Assembly (NCBI RefSeq): GCF_900182655.1
Contig: NZ_FXTC01000001.1
Location: 1-64,000, forward strand
DNA from: Chryseobacterium rhizoplanae
GTDB taxonomy: Bacteria > Bacteroidota > Bacteroidia > Flavobacteriales > Weeksellaceae
Direction of reading: 5' to 3'
Length of the DNA stretch: 64,000 nt
Positions within the stretch are counted from its first letter, which is position 1, and the number at the start of each line of letters is the position of its first letter. The notes beneath the pieces are model-generated. The model saw only the letters and a list, made by a program, of their open reading frames with translations, was not told the origin of the DNA and did not search any database. Of this stretch, positions 42,246-51,807 are shown one piece after another. Position numbers and translations under genes: made by a program.

Positions 42246-43715
42246 ATGGTAAATTTCAGAAAATATATTTCAAGTGCGGCGGTGTTGGCTTCTGGTCTTT
42301 TCCTGGCTCAATCTACCGTTTCTACCGTTCTTTATTCTCAGAATTATGACAGTCAGAAAAGCAGTTTAAACCTGCCTTCACCCGTTAGTACGATGGTGGA
42401 GAAAACTGTTTTGTCAGCAAAAGAACTTGTAGATATTAATGTGAACACAATGATGGCGGATCCTGTGCTGAAAAATGCAAGCTGGGGATTCGTAGTGTAC
42501 GATCCGAAAACGAAGAAAGTAATCTCTTCGTACAATGAAAATACTCCCCTGGTACCTGCTTCTACTACAAAGCTGCTTACAACAGAAACGGCATTAAACC
42601 TGCTGGGTGAAAACTACCGTTGGATGACTCAGCTGGAGTATTCAGGAACTATAGATGAAAATGGAGTTTTAAATGGAAATCTTTATGTCATAGGAAGCGG
42701 TGACCCTTCTCTGGGAACAAACAAAGCGGGTGCATCATCTTACAGAGACATTATTTCAGATTTCGTGGGTGGAGTTTCAAGAGAGGGAATCAAAAAGGTA
42801 AATGGTGATATTATCATTCAGACAGCGCTTTTCAAAGGCAATATTTCAGTGCTTCCGGAAAATGTTGTATGGCTGGAAAACAATAATTATTATCTGCCTG
42901 CAGGAAGTACCCGTGATATCAACCCGGCTAACGAAAAACTGATTGTTAAAAAAGGAAGTTTCTCTACGGATAAGAAATTTTTCTATGTTTCTCCTTACAA
43001 TCATCAGATGGTATATGCTGATAAATATGAAGGAAACGGAGCTTTAACAACCAAAATTCCTGATGCTCCTGCATATCTTGCCAACTCGTTCAGAACAACA
43101 TTGGTGAAAAGCGGAATCCCTGTTACCGGAAAAGTAAGTCCTAAAATGACAGATTCAGCTCCGGAAGGCAGAAAAATGCTTTCAGCTTATAAATCTCCAA
43201 CTTTAAGTGACATTATTTATTATACCAATCAGCACAGTGATAATTCATTGGCAGAAGCTTTATTAAGAACCGTTGGTTATCAGAAAATGGGTGACCAGAC
43301 TTCAGAATCAGGAAGAATTGTGGTGACAAATCACCTGAAGGATGCAGGTTTTGATATGAATGGTCTTAATTATATGGATGGAAGCGGGCTTTCAAGAAGC
43401 AATAATGTAACGCCTATTTCCCAGGCGAAATTTCTAACCTCTTTGATGGATCAGAAATATTACAGATCTTATTTAACTTCTCTTCCTATAGGAGGACAAT
43501 CCGGAACTTTAAAAAGAATGTTCATTGGTGGAGGTAACGGACAGGTTTTTGCAAAAACAGGAACTTTGAATAAAGTAAAAACATTAGCAGGTTATCTGAA
43601 GACAAATTCCGGGAAGACATTAGTGTTTTCTTTAATGGTAAATAACTATTCCGGGTCGGTAGATATGGTGAAAAAGAGAATGGAAAAAATTCTTGAACCT
43701 GCACTGGATCTTTAA
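42246..43715 (+). CDS. dacB: D-alanyl-D-alanine carboxypeptidase/endopeptidase (PBP4)
   Basis: A 489-residue periplasmic serine peptidase (S13 family) that trims peptidoglycan cross-links. An N-terminal signal/anchor (MVNFRKYISSAAVLASGLFLAQ) precedes the catalytic region. The three active-site motifs are STTK (S106 and K109), SDN in HSDNSLAEALL, and KTG in FAKTGTLNKVKTLAGYL. The large inserted domain between the first and second motif (about 170-310), characteristic of DacB, is present. It is monocistronic with its own terminator. Confidence 0.94.
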   Translation: MVNFRKYISSAAVLASGLFLAQSTVSTVLYSQNYDSQKSSLNLPSPVSTMVEKTVLSAKELVDINVNTMMADPVLKNASWGFVVYDPKTKKVISSYNENTPLVPASTTKLLTTETALNLLGENYRWMTQLEYSGTIDENGVLNGNLYVIGSGDPSLGTNKAGASSYRDIISDFVGGVSREGIKKVNGDIIIQTALFKGNISVLPENVVWLENNNYYLPAGSTRDINPANEKLIVKKGSFSTDKKFFYVSPYNHQMVYADKYEGNGALTTKIPDAPAYLANSFRTTLVKSGIPVTGKVSPKMTDSAPEGRKMLSAYKSPTLSDIIYYTNQHSDNSLAEALLRTVGYQKMGDQTSESGRIVVTNHLKDAGFDMNGLNYMDGSGLSRSNNVTPISQAKFLTSLMDQKYYRSYLTSLPIGGQSGTLKRMFIGGGNGQVFAKTGTLNKVKTLAGYLKTNSGKTLVFSLMVNNYSGSVDMVKKRMEKILEPALDL

Positions 43716-43742
43716 AAATTTTTTATTTTATATATTATAACA

Positions 43743-43774
43743 GCCTTTTAATCATTGATTAAAAGGTTTTTTTT
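43743..43774 (+). terminator. dacB terminator
   Basis: CCTTTTAATCA and TGATTAAAAGG form an 11-bp stem, followed by eight T. Confidence 0.85.
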
Positions 43775-43798
43775 ATATTTGGTTAAATTTTTCTAAAC

Positions 43799-45727
43799 AT
43801 GACAAAATTGTACCTTTTGGTGTTGGGATTTTTATTTTCTCAGCAGTTCTATGGCCAGAAGCATGAGCAAAACATCGATATGAAAGGATTGATCGAAAAA
43901 GAGAAAAAATCCTTTACGCAAAAAATGAATATCGGGAATACGAATCCTAATACTTTGAATTACGATTTACAGTATCAAAGAATGGATGTTACGCTCAATC
44001 CGGCTTCCAATACTATTTCCGGATCGGTAACTTCTCATTTTAAGCCTACTCAGAGTATGGGAAGCATTTATTTTGATCTGACAACTTCTTTAACGGTTTC
44101 TCAGGTTAAATATCATGGTAACAACCTTGTTTTCCAGCAGCTTCCTTCCAACGAAGTGAAAATTGATTTTCAGACTCCGATAGCTGCGAATACGCTGGAT
44201 TCTCTGACGATTCACTATTCAGGAATGCCGCCTAGTGCCAATGGTGCCTTTACAACAGCTACGCAGAGCGGAGTTCCGGTACTTTCTACTTTAAATGAAC
44301 CTTATGGCGCACAGGACTGGTTTCCCACAAAACAAAGTCTGAATGATAAAATTGAAAGATTCGATTTCAAAATTACAACGCCATCCAATTACAGTGTTGC
44401 TGCCAATGGAAAACTAATGTCCGAAACTTTCCCTACAGGATCAACCAAGCTTACTTTCTGGAGAACGATGTATCCTACGCCGGCTTATCTTATTGCGCTG
44501 TCAATTACCAATTTTGTCAAGCTTACTGATACCATCGGAAACCCTCCGTTTCCTTTTGTCAACTATATTTATCCGTCTACGAATTCAAATGCAACCAGTA
44601 TAGCCAATATTAACTGGACAAAGCAGGTGATGGATACTTTTGAAACCTATTTTGGTTCGTATCCTTTCCGTAATGAAAAATATGGCCACATGGAATTTAT
44701 GTATGGTGGAGGAATGGAACATCAGACCATGTCTTCTATGGGAGGATGGAGCAAACAGTTGATTGCCCATGAGCTTACTCACCAGTGGTTTGGAGATAAA
44801 GTAACCTGCGGTGCATGGAATGATATCTGGCTGAATGAAGGTTTTGCCACTTTCGGGGAACACGTTGCCAATGAAAAGTTACTGATGACCAATACTGAGT
44901 TCCTTAATTATCTGCAAGGTCAATCCAATTATATTACAGCAAGTACAACAGGAACGGTATATGTACCAGACAGCGGACTTTCCAGCATCAATAGAATATT
45001 TGACAGCAGACTGTCTTATTCTAAAGGTGGATATGTACTGAGAATGCTGAAGTGGATTTTAGGGGATGCTGCATTTTATCAAGCCCTTAAAGATTATCAT
45101 GCCAGACCGAATTTAGCCTACAGCTATGCGCGTACCGCAGATTTTAATGCTTCTCTGCTTCAGTCTACCGGAATAGATTTTACAGGATTTTTTAATGACT
45201 GGGTGTATGGGGAAGGATATCCTACCTATACTATAAAATGGATGCAGGGCGGTAATCAGGCTTTATTTAAGGTTTCTCAGACACAAAGCAGTTCTAACGT
45301 AAGCTTTTTCGAAATGCCTTTGCCTATAAAAGTAACCGGAACTTCAGGGCAGACTGCTTATCTGGTCCTTAACAATACTTCCAATAACCAAAGTTTTTTA
45401 GAATCTGTGACATTCCCTATTGCAAGTGTTCAGTTCAATTATGAGTATCAGATTCTGGAAAAAAACTCTACTGTTACTCAGGATAATACTTTAAGTGTTT
45501 CCTCTGTTGAAAAAGAAAGCTTTGGACTTTATCCAAATCCTGCTAAAAATGAAATTCATCTGAAAGGAATAACCAGATCCACAGACTTTACGATTCATGC
45601 TGTAGATGGGAAACTGGTAGGAAAAGGAACGTATCAGCCGGGTAAAGCGATCGGAATTTCAGAATTGGTTCCGGGAACTTATTTCATTACGATTGATGAA
45701 AAAAGCATCAAGTTCATCAAACATTAA
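43799..45727 (+). CDS. M1 family aminopeptidase, T9SS-secreted
   Basis: A 642-residue secreted metallopeptidase. After the signal peptide (cleavage near FYG-QK) comes the M1 N-terminal saddle domain (about 40-230). The catalytic domain has GGMEHQ (the GAMEN-type exopeptidase motif) and the zinc motif HELTH (H324, E325, H328) with E347 in NEGFATF as third ligand, exactly 18 residues later. The usual large C-terminal helical domain is shortened. The last ~75 residues are a T9SS type A sorting domain (FGLYPNPAKNEIHL). Likely an extracellular aminopeptidase, cooperating with other secreted proteases in peptide use. Confidence 0.93.
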   Translation: MTKLYLLVLGFLFSQQFYGQKHEQNIDMKGLIEKEKKSFTQKMNIGNTNPNTLNYDLQYQRMDVTLNPASNTISGSVTSHFKPTQSMGSIYFDLTTSLTVSQVKYHGNNLVFQQLPSNEVKIDFQTPIAANTLDSLTIHYSGMPPSANGAFTTATQSGVPVLSTLNEPYGAQDWFPTKQSLNDKIERFDFKITTPSNYSVAANGKLMSETFPTGSTKLTFWRTMYPTPAYLIALSITNFVKLTDTIGNPPFPFVNYIYPSTNSNATSIANINWTKQVMDTFETYFGSYPFRNEKYGHMEFMYGGGMEHQTMSSMGGWSKQLIAHELTHQWFGDKVTCGAWNDIWLNEGFATFGEHVANEKLLMTNTEFLNYLQGQSNYITASTTGTVYVPDSGLSSINRIFDSRLSYSKGGYVLRMLKWILGDAAFYQALKDYHARPNLAYSYARTADFNASLLQSTGIDFTGFFNDWVYGEGYPTYTIKWMQGGNQALFKVSQTQSSSNVSFFEMPLPIKVTGTSGQTAYLVLNNTSNNQSFLESVTFPIASVQFNYEYQILEKNSTVTQDNTLSVSSVEKESFGLYPNPAKNEIHLKGITRSTDFTIHAVDGKLVGKGTYQPGKAIGISELVPGTYFITIDEKSIKFIKH

Positions 45728-45786
45728 AATTTAAGATTGTAAAATATCAATACATATTTTACTTATCATTAACGATAAAATAACAG

Positions 45787-45810
45787 GAAGCTTTCAGATC
45801 TGAAAGCTTC
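45787..45810. terminator. bidirectional terminator
   Basis: GAAGCTTTCAGA and TCTGAAAGCTTC are a perfect palindrome between the convergent M1 peptidase and JmjC/cupin genes. It overlaps the last codons of the latter. Confidence 0.8.
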
Positions 45811-46672
45811 TTTGTTTTCTGGCAGCTTTAGCCCCTCTCTTCCGGGCTATTTTTACTTTATATCCAAACCATCTTTCTTTAAACAGTTTGCGCATGAGGT
45901 TGTCAAAATGTCTTGTGATGACCAGGTTCTTGAATCCTCTCCATTTTTCAAGAGGACTTGAAGGTAAGGCTCTCACCGAGATGGAATAACCTTCCGTATC
46001 ATACTGAATATAGTGCCACCATCCTGAAGGAATATAAAGGGTTTCACCGGGATGAATCACTGCTTCATAGCCGTTTAAATAGAGTAGTGCAGGATATTTT
46101 CTGTAGTCTGGGTTTTTAATTTGGGCAAGATTGTGGAAGTTATATGGCAGCTTATACATAAAATCAGACTGTTCCCAGGGAAAAAGCCAGATTCTTTTGA
46201 TTCCCTGAAACTGGGTAATGAAAACGTGTGACATATCAATGTCAATATGATTTCTGGTCACGGAACCTTCCCCTCCAAAAAACATAAAAGGAAGCCATTT
46301 TATTATTTTACCATCCGTAACATCATTGTAGATAAGATCATTTTTAAGTTCAGGTTTTATTTTTAATAAATTAAACAAAAAAAGGCGGTGTTCAGTAGGG
46401 GTGGACTGTATAAGATCGAGATATTCTGAAAATGTACTTTGTGCTATAGGATCACTTGCGACTCTGTCAAGGGAATCAAGCTCACTGCCGTAAATATTTA
46501 CTTTATGATCTCCCGCAATTTCTTTGAAATATTCATAATTCCATTTTTTGAAGGCTGGGCTTTCCGGATGTATAAAATCTTCAATAATAATTGGAATTCT
46601 CGGCTTCATATGGTCCTTAATAAAGGTTTCTGAATGGATGGTCTTTATTTTTTGTACCGGCTTTAATCTCAT
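45794..46672 (-). CDS. JmjC/cupin_8 domain protein
   Basis: A 292-residue protein of the cupin_8/JmjC-like Fe(II), 2-oxoglutarate-dependent oxygenase group. The metal-binding triad is visible: H142 and D144 in TRNHIDIDMSH, and H220 in IPSGWWHYIQ. IWLFPWEQSDFMY and PALLYLNGYEAVIHPGE fit the double-stranded beta-helix. Bacterial relatives hydroxylate amino acids or ribosomal proteins; the substrate here is unknown. An N-terminal helical segment (1-130) and a basic C-terminus (RKRGAKAARKQR) flank the core. The upstream region contains the AGTCTAC-N7-GTAGGATA palindrome also found upstream of the TauE unit at 53.8 kb. Confidence 0.82.
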   Translation of the reverse strand: MRLKPVQKIKTIHSETFIKDHMKPRIPIIIEDFIHPESPAFKKWNYEYFKEIAGDHKVNIYGSELDSLDRVASDPIAQSTFSEYLDLIQSTPTEHRLFLFNLLKIKPELKNDLIYNDVTDGKIIKWLPFMFFGGEGSVTRNHIDIDMSHVFITQFQGIKRIWLFPWEQSDFMYKLPYNFHNLAQIKNPDYRKYPALLYLNGYEAVIHPGETLYIPSGWWHYIQYDTEGYSISVRALPSSPLEKWRGFKNLVITRHFDNLMRKLFKERWFGYKVKIARKRGAKAARKQRSFQI

Positions 46673-46688
46673 GCTCTCAAATTTTAAA

Positions 46689-46720
46689 CAAATATAAATA
46701 TTATCCTACTAAATTTGTAG
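46689..46720 (-). promoter_or_regulatory. promoter and CTAC-N7-GTAG operator of JmjC gene
   Basis: Minus strand: AGTCTAC-AAATTTA-GTAGGATA (palindrome CTAC/GTAG at 46706-46720), then 9 bp, then -7 TATATTTG (46689-46696). The palindrome covers the -33 region, so a bound regulator would probably repress. Confidence 0.55.
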
Positions 46721-46830
46721 ACTAATAATGTTAAAAGTGAAACCTGAATTGATTTTTTAGAATTAAACATATAAAAGGTTTTATTTTACTGCCTTTTTAG
46801 TAAATTAGCACATCTAAAAAATTACTAAAA

Positions 46831-48027
46831 ATGATCTCTGAAAAATACCTTCAGCATTTACAGAACGAACTTCAGAATATTGAGAATGACGGACTTTACA
46901 AAAGAGAAAGAATCATCACTTCTCAGCAAAGTGCAGAAATAGAAGCCAACGGAAAAAAGCTTTTGAACTTCTGTGCGAATAATTATCTGGGATTATCCAA
47001 CCACCCGGAAGTAATGAAAGCGTCTCAGGAAATGATTCAATCTCACGGATACGGGATGTCATCGGTACGTTTTATCTGTGGAACACAGGATATTCACAAG
47101 GATTTGGAGAAAAAAATCGCTGACTTTTTAGGTCTTGAAGATACCATTCTTTATGCAGCAGCATTTGATGCAAACGGTGGCGTTTTTGAACCATTGTTTA
47201 CTGAAGAGGATGCTATTATTTCAGATGAACTGAATCATGCTTCTATTATTGACGGTGTTCGTCTTTGTAAAGCAGCGAGATACAGATATAAAAACAATAA
47301 TATGGCGGATCTGGAAGCTCAATTGATTGCAGCTTCTGAAAAGAACCACCGTTTCAAAATTATCGTAACAGACGGAGTATTCTCAATGGACGGTATTGTT
47401 GCAGACCTGAAAGGAGTATGTGACCTTGCTGATAAATATGATGCTTTGGTAATGGTTGACGATTCCCACGCAACAGGTTTCATCGGGAAAACAGGACGTG
47501 GAACTCACGAAGCCAATGAAGTAATGGGTAGAGTAGATATCATCACTTCTACTTTAGGAAAAGCATTAGGAGGTGCTTTAGGAGGTTTTACTTCCGGTAA
47601 AAAAGAGATCATTGATATGCTGAGACAGCGTTCAAGACCTTATTTGTTCTCGAACTCTCTGGCGCCTGGAATTGTAGGAGCTGCTTTGAAAGTATTGGAT
47701 ATGATTTCTGATAATACTTCTCTTCGTGATCAGGTAATGGAAAATGCAGAATACTTCAGAACAGAAATGAAAGCGAAAGGTTTTGATATTCCTGACGGAG
47801 ATGCTGCCATTGTTCCGGTAATGCTTTACGATGCGCCTCTTTCTCAGAAAATGGCTGAAAAGCTTATGGATGAAGGAATCTATGTAATCGGATTCTTCTA
47901 TCCTGTAGTACCGAAAGGAAAAGCGAGAATCAGAGTACAGTTATCTGCTGCTCATACTAAAGAACATTTGGATAAAGCGATTGCTGCTTTTGAAAAAGTT
48001 GGAAAAGAATTAGGAGTGATTTCTTAA
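46831..48027 (+). CDS. kbl: glycine C-acetyltransferase (2-amino-3-ketobutyrate CoA ligase)
   Basis: A 398-residue PLP enzyme of the alpha-oxoamine synthase family. It cleaves 2-amino-3-ketobutyrate with CoA to glycine and acetyl-CoA, the second step of threonine breakdown. Key parts are [54 protein letters not shown] and the PLP lysine K244 in [13 protein letters not shown]. Threonine dehydrogenase (tdh) is not in the window. The length is identical to the enterobacterial enzyme. A very GC-rich terminator follows. Confidence 0.96.
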   Translation: MISEKYLQHLQNELQNIENDGLYKRERIITSQQSAEIEANGKKLLNFCANNYLGLSNHPEVMKASQEMIQSHGYGMSSVRFICGTQDIHKDLEKKIADFLGLEDTILYAAAFDANGGVFEPLFTEEDAIISDELNHASIIDGVRLCKAARYRYKNNNMADLEAQLIAASEKNHRFKIIVTDGVFSMDGIVADLKGVCDLADKYDALVMVDDSHATGFIGKTGRGTHEANEVMGRVDIITSTLGKALGGALGGFTSGKKEIIDMLRQRSRPYLFSNSLAPGIVGAALKVLDMISDNTSLRDQVMENAEYFRTEMKAKGFDIPDGDAAIVPVMLYDAPLSQKMAEKLMDEGIYVIGFFYPVVPKGKARIRVQLSAAHTKEHLDKAIAAFEKVGKELGVIS

Positions 48028-48060
48028 TCATTGCGTTGATTAAAACAATAGAAATATAAT

Positions 48061-48103
48061 GTTCGGCTCGGGCAGCTTTGCTGCCCCGAGCCGAACTATT
48101 TTT
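48061..48103 (+). terminator. kbl terminator
   Basis: GTTCGGCTCGGGCAGC and GCTGCCCCGAGCCGAAC pair over ~16 bp with one bulge, then a T-run. By far the most GC-rich stem in the window. Confidence 0.9.
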
Positions 48104-48171
48104 ATATGAACCCGTTTTATCTATATTTTCCAAATCAAGGAAATTTATTCTTAAAAAATTATATAAAAACT

Positions 48172-48179
48172 TATCTTTG
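48172..48179 (+). promoter_or_regulatory. -7 element of small membrane protein gene
   Basis: TATCTTTG matches TANNTTTG and ends 18 bp before the ATG at 48198. This rules out the longer in-frame start at 48078, which also overlaps the kbl terminator. Confidence 0.6.
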
Positions 48180-48197
48180 CGCATAATTTTCAATGAA

Positions 48198-48656
48198 ATG
48201 TTTTTTAAATCCAAGTATATAGTTGAATTTTCAAAACCAAAAGAGGAAATTTTAAATGATATAGATAAAAATTTATCTAAAAAGTTCTTTGATTGGAACA
48301 AATTTTTCGTAGGAAGGGTATCTGAGAATAGTTTTGATATTAAGTTTAATTATGATAAAATATCTCCTTATTTTAAGGGAAAGTTTGTTGCAAAAGATGA
48401 TAAACCGGAAACTATTGAATTAACCGTATACAATGGTGTTCTTTCCATTTTTGGAAATATTTTAGGAATAATAATTATGTTGATGTTTGCAATCGTATTT
48501 TTTCAGCAGGAAAATTATTTATGGATTGCTTTGATCTTCATTTCTATTTTAATTGTTTTATTTGAACATGTTCGGATTAATAACGCAAAAGATAATTTTT
48601 TTGAATATTTGAAAAAACTAGATACTTTTAGTAAGATTGTTCCTGTTAAAAAATAG
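48198..48656 (+). CDS. small membrane protein of unknown function
   Basis: A 152-residue protein. The N-terminal half is soluble and basic (MFFKSKYIVEFSKPKEEI, FDIKFNYDKISPYFKGKFVA); two closely spaced hydrophobic helices follow (about 80-103 and 106-125), and the tail KKLDTFSKIVPVKK is short and basic. I do not recognise the family. The hemJ gene starts 9 bp downstream, so they are likely cotranscribed. The start is set by the -7 element at 48172. Confidence 0.65.
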   Translation: MFFKSKYIVEFSKPKEEILNDIDKNLSKKFFDWNKFFVGRVSENSFDIKFNYDKISPYFKGKFVAKDDKPETIELTVYNGVLSIFGNILGIIIMLMFAIVFFQQENYLWIALIFISILIVLFEHVRINNAKDNFFEYLKKLDTFSKIVPVKK

Positions 48657-48665
48657 AATTAAAAA

Positions 48666-49217
48666 ATGCTTTACACAATAATAAAAGCACTACACATTAT
48701 CTTTATGGTGAGCTACTTTGCGGGAATTTTTTATCTCGTGAGGATTTTCGTTTACTATAAAGATACCGATGAATTTCCTGAAGAGAAAAAGAAAATTCTG
48801 AGAGAGCAGTACACTTTTATGGCCAGAAGACTGTGGAATATTATTACCGTTCCAGCGGGAGTAATTATGGCAGTATGTGGATTGGTCATGATCTTTTTAA
48901 ATCCGGGGCTGATGAAAATGCCGTGGTTTCATTTGAAATTGACCTTCCTTATCGGACTTGCCATTTACCATTACTGGTGCTGGAAAAAAGTCCTTCATTT
49001 AAAAGAATTACATGGAGATACACTGCCGATTGCCAATATCAAACTGAGACAGGCCAATGAAATTGCAACATTCATTCTGTTTCTGGTAGTATTTACCGTT
49101 ATTTTAAAATCAATGGTGATTGAATACTGGTGGCAATTAATCACAGGATTTTTCGTTCTTGTATTTCTGATCATGATGACAGTGAAACTGGTTAATAAAA
49201 ATAAAAAAAACAAATAA
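48666..49217 (+). CDS. hemJ: protoporphyrinogen oxidase HemJ-like membrane protein
   Basis: A 183-residue protein of the HemJ (UPF0093/CopD-like) family, which oxidises protoporphyrinogen IX to protoporphyrin IX in heme synthesis. The N-terminal KALHIIFMVSYFAGIFYLVR with conserved His10 and the central FHLKLTFLIGLAIYHYWCW with Lys91 match the family's two essential positions. About five membrane helices are visible. The C-terminal helix extends to a run of Asn/Lys. It links loosely with the heme uptake genes at the right end of the window, although 8 kb apart. Confidence 0.85.
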   Translation: MLYTIIKALHIIFMVSYFAGIFYLVRIFVYYKDTDEFPEEKKKILREQYTFMARRLWNIITVPAGVIMAVCGLVMIFLNPGLMKMPWFHLKLTFLIGLAIYHYWCWKKVLHLKELHGDTLPIANIKLRQANEIATFILFLVVFTVILKSMVIEYWWQLITGFFVLVFLIMMTVKLVNKNKKNK

Positions 49218-49275
49218 TTGTAGAGTAGGACCTATGTCTTAAACATTCATCCTTTTTACATCTTACAAAAAAACT

Positions 49276-50004
49276 ATGATTGCAATTTTAAAGAAAGAAC
49301 TTTGGAGTTACTTTGGAAACTGGAGTGCATGGGTGATCATTGCCGCTTTCAGTTTGATCGCAACTCTTTTCCTGTTCTTTTTCGACAACGATTCTAATAT
49401 TTTTGAGATCGGAATGGCCTCGCTTCAGAGTTATTTCGTATTGGTTCCATGGCTGCTGATGTTTATCATTCCGGCCCTTTCTATGAAAACTTTTGCGGAA
49501 GAACAGCAGACAGGAACGTTAAACTGGCTTTTTTCACAACCGTTAAAGGTTTCTGATCTCGTAACCGGAAAATTCCTTTCTGTATGGATTGTTGGGGTTT
49601 TATGCCTTATTCCTTCACTCATTTACCTTTATACAGTGTATGTGCTGGGAGTTCCTGCAGGAAATATCGATCTTGGAATGACCTTTGGGAGCTACTTTGG
49701 GCTGATTATTTTAATTGCGGCATTTGCTGCAGTAGGAATTTTGGCTTCTTCATTGTCACAGAATCAGATTATGGCTTATCTGTTGGGCGTTTTCATGTGC
49801 TTTATTATGTATTTCGGAATCGAGCAATTAGCAAGCTATAAACTTTTGGGAGGTGCAGATTTTATCCTTCAGAATATAGGTTTCTATCAGCATTTCTTAG
49901 GCTTTACAAGAGGGCTTATTGATTTTAAAGATGTAGCGTATTTTGTTCTTGTCATTGGGGCTTCATTAGTATTGTCCAATCATTTTATAAACAAAAAGAA
50001 GTAG
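49276..50004 (+). CDS. gldF: gliding motility ABC permease GldF
   Basis: A 242-residue membrane protein of the ABC-2 permease type with six helices. It starts with MIAILKKELWSYFGNWSAWVIIAAF and has the FAEEQQTGTLNWLFSQPLKVSDLVTGKF segment typical of GldF. GldF, GldG and the ATPase GldA form an ABC complex found in gliding Bacteroidota. Its requirement for motility varies between species. The gldG gene follows after 4 bp. gldA is not in the window and is often unlinked. Confidence 0.92.
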   Translation: MIAILKKELWSYFGNWSAWVIIAAFSLIATLFLFFFDNDSNIFEIGMASLQSYFVLVPWLLMFIIPALSMKTFAEEQQTGTLNWLFSQPLKVSDLVTGKFLSVWIVGVLCLIPSLIYLYTVYVLGVPAGNIDLGMTFGSYFGLIILIAAFAAVGILASSLSQNQIMAYLLGVFMCFIMYFGIEQLASYKLLGGADFILQNIGFYQHFLGFTRGLIDFKDVAYFVLVIGASLVLSNHFINKKK

Positions 50005-50008
50005 AATT

Positions 50009-51679
50009 ATGAAGAAGATCAATGCTAAATCTCCACTGGGAATTTTCTTAATTGCAATTGTTCCTTTGGTTATTATCCTGACGTATTCAGGAATCAGATT
50101 AGACTTAACAAAAGAAAAAAGATATACACTTTCAGATAACACCATCAAAGTACTGGAGTCCGTTAAAAAGCCTCTGACTGTTGATGTATATCTGGAAGGA
50201 GATTTTCCGGCAAGTTTCAAACAGCTTCAGAGCGAGACGAAATTCATGCTGGAAGAATTCAGAAAAATAAATCCAAAGATTGATTTTAAATTCATCGATC
50301 CGATTAAAACAAAAATGTCTCAGGACACGCTGATGGCCTTGGGAATGCAGCCGTCTATTCTTCCGGATGTAAAAGATGGAAAAATTTCACAGATCACCCT
50401 TTTCCCATATGCTGTAATCAAGCATGGAAATGACGGCGTTTCTATACCTTTGGTAGTACAACAGGCAGGAATTGATGCGGACCAGCAGTTAACAAGATCC
50501 ATTGAAGGACTGGAGTATAATCTTATTTCCAACATTAAAAATATTGCAGCTGCAAAGAGAAAGAAAATCGGGATTCTGGTCAATCATGATGAATTGAACC
50601 CGGATGAATTCCAGGGATTTGTACAGCTGGCTATGGAAAACTATGATGCTGGACCTATTATTCCTAAAAACCAGACTGAACTTTCATTAGAAGATGTTCC
50701 TTTATTAAAGCAAATGAGTGCTTTGGTGATTGCAAAACCAAGAAAAGCTTTCACAGATAATGAAAAAGTAATTCTTGACCAATACATCATGAACGGTGGG
50801 AAAACCCTTTGGATGATTGATGCGGTAAATGCTGAGATGGATACCTTAACGAGATCTAAAAAAGTAATGCCTTTCCCTGTAGATATCAATATGACAGACT
50901 TTTTTTTCAATTATGGGTTAAGAATTAATCCGGCTTTGGTAAAAGACGTTAAAAAGTTTGCCCTGTTAAGATTGGTTACAGGAGAAGTAAGCGGAAATCC
51001 TCAGTACACAAGCTTACCATGGCCATATTATCCGCTTGGAATTGCTGAAAATAATAATCCGGTCACAAAGAATATTAACCCGGTAAAATTTGAATTCCCG
51101 ACTTCTATTGATACTTTAGGGGGAAGAAAGAATATCAAAACAAAAGTTCTTTTTGAATCCAGTGAAAGAACATTACTGAAACAGGTTCCGAACTATGTGG
51201 ACCTGAAAGAAATTGCAAGCGTAGACAGTCTTGGACAAATGGAAAAACCAAGTACACCGAAGATCTTCGCTGTAGCCTTGGAAGGAAAATTTAATTCTGC
51301 CTATGCATCCAGAATTGAAAGACAATCTTACCCCGGATTCAAAACTTCAAGCCCGGAAAACAAAATGATCGTTATTGCAGACGGTGATGTAGGAAGAAAT
51401 AAGGTGATCAAAGGAAAACCGCTTCCACTAGGTGTAGACCTGCTGACCAACGAGCAATTTGGTAACGAACAGTTCCTTAGAAATGCTTTAGACTATCTGT
51501 TAGACGACAGCAACCTGATGGAACTGAGAAACAGAAACATTGAAGAAAGACTTCTGGACAGACAAAGAATCACTGAAGAGAAATCCACATGGCAGTGGCT
51601 GAACTTACTGCTTCCATTGGCCATTATCGGCCTTATCGGAGGACTGTTCTTCTGGCTGAGGAAAAAGAAATTTGGATAA
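50009..51679 (+). CDS. gldG: gliding motility ABC component GldG
   Basis: A 556-residue membrane-anchored protein: an N-terminal helix (about 10-28), a large extracytoplasmic domain of the GldG/IntS-like ABC-auxiliary type (RLDLTKEKRYTLSDNTIKVL, then VDVYLEGDFPASFKQLQSET, then DPIKTKM), and a C-terminal helix (WLNLLLPLAIIGLIGGLFFWL) ending in a Lys-rich tail. It is the partner of GldF and is translationally close (4-bp gap). A strong terminator follows. Confidence 0.93.
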   Translation: MKKINAKSPLGIFLIAIVPLVIILTYSGIRLDLTKEKRYTLSDNTIKVLESVKKPLTVDVYLEGDFPASFKQLQSETKFMLEEFRKINPKIDFKFIDPIKTKMSQDTLMALGMQPSILPDVKDGKISQITLFPYAVIKHGNDGVSIPLVVQQAGIDADQQLTRSIEGLEYNLISNIKNIAAAKRKKIGILVNHDELNPDEFQGFVQLAMENYDAGPIIPKNQTELSLEDVPLLKQMSALVIAKPRKAFTDNEKVILDQYIMNGGKTLWMIDAVNAEMDTLTRSKKVMPFPVDINMTDFFFNYGLRINPALVKDVKKFALLRLVTGEVSGNPQYTSLPWPYYPLGIAENNNPVTKNINPVKFEFPTSIDTLGGRKNIKTKVLFESSERTLLKQVPNYVDLKEIASVDSLGQMEKPSTPKIFAVALEGKFNSAYASRIERQSYPGFKTSSPENKMIVIADGDVGRNKVIKGKPLPLGVDLLTNEQFGNEQFLRNALDYLLDDSNLMELRNRNIEERLLDRQRITEEKSTWQWLNLLLPLAIIGLIGGLFFWLRKKKFG

Positions 51680-51684
51680 AATAT

Positions 51685-51718
51685 AAAAGTCCGGAAGATA
51701 TTTTCTTCCGGACTTTTT
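51685..51718 (+). terminator. gldG terminator
   Basis: AAAAGTCCGGAAGA and TCTTCCGGACTTTT form a 14-bp perfect stem; T5 follows. Confidence 0.9.
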
Positions 51719-51807
51719 ATTGTAATATGGCTCAATCTTGCTTTAAAAAAAAGTTGAGTTCACATCTATATCAATAATTTTTGAGATTAGTACTAATACA
51801 CTATAGA

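Noticed and set aside
48078..48197. Longer N-terminus for the small membrane protein gene
   Set aside because: It would begin inside the kbl terminator hairpin and span the gene's own -7 element.
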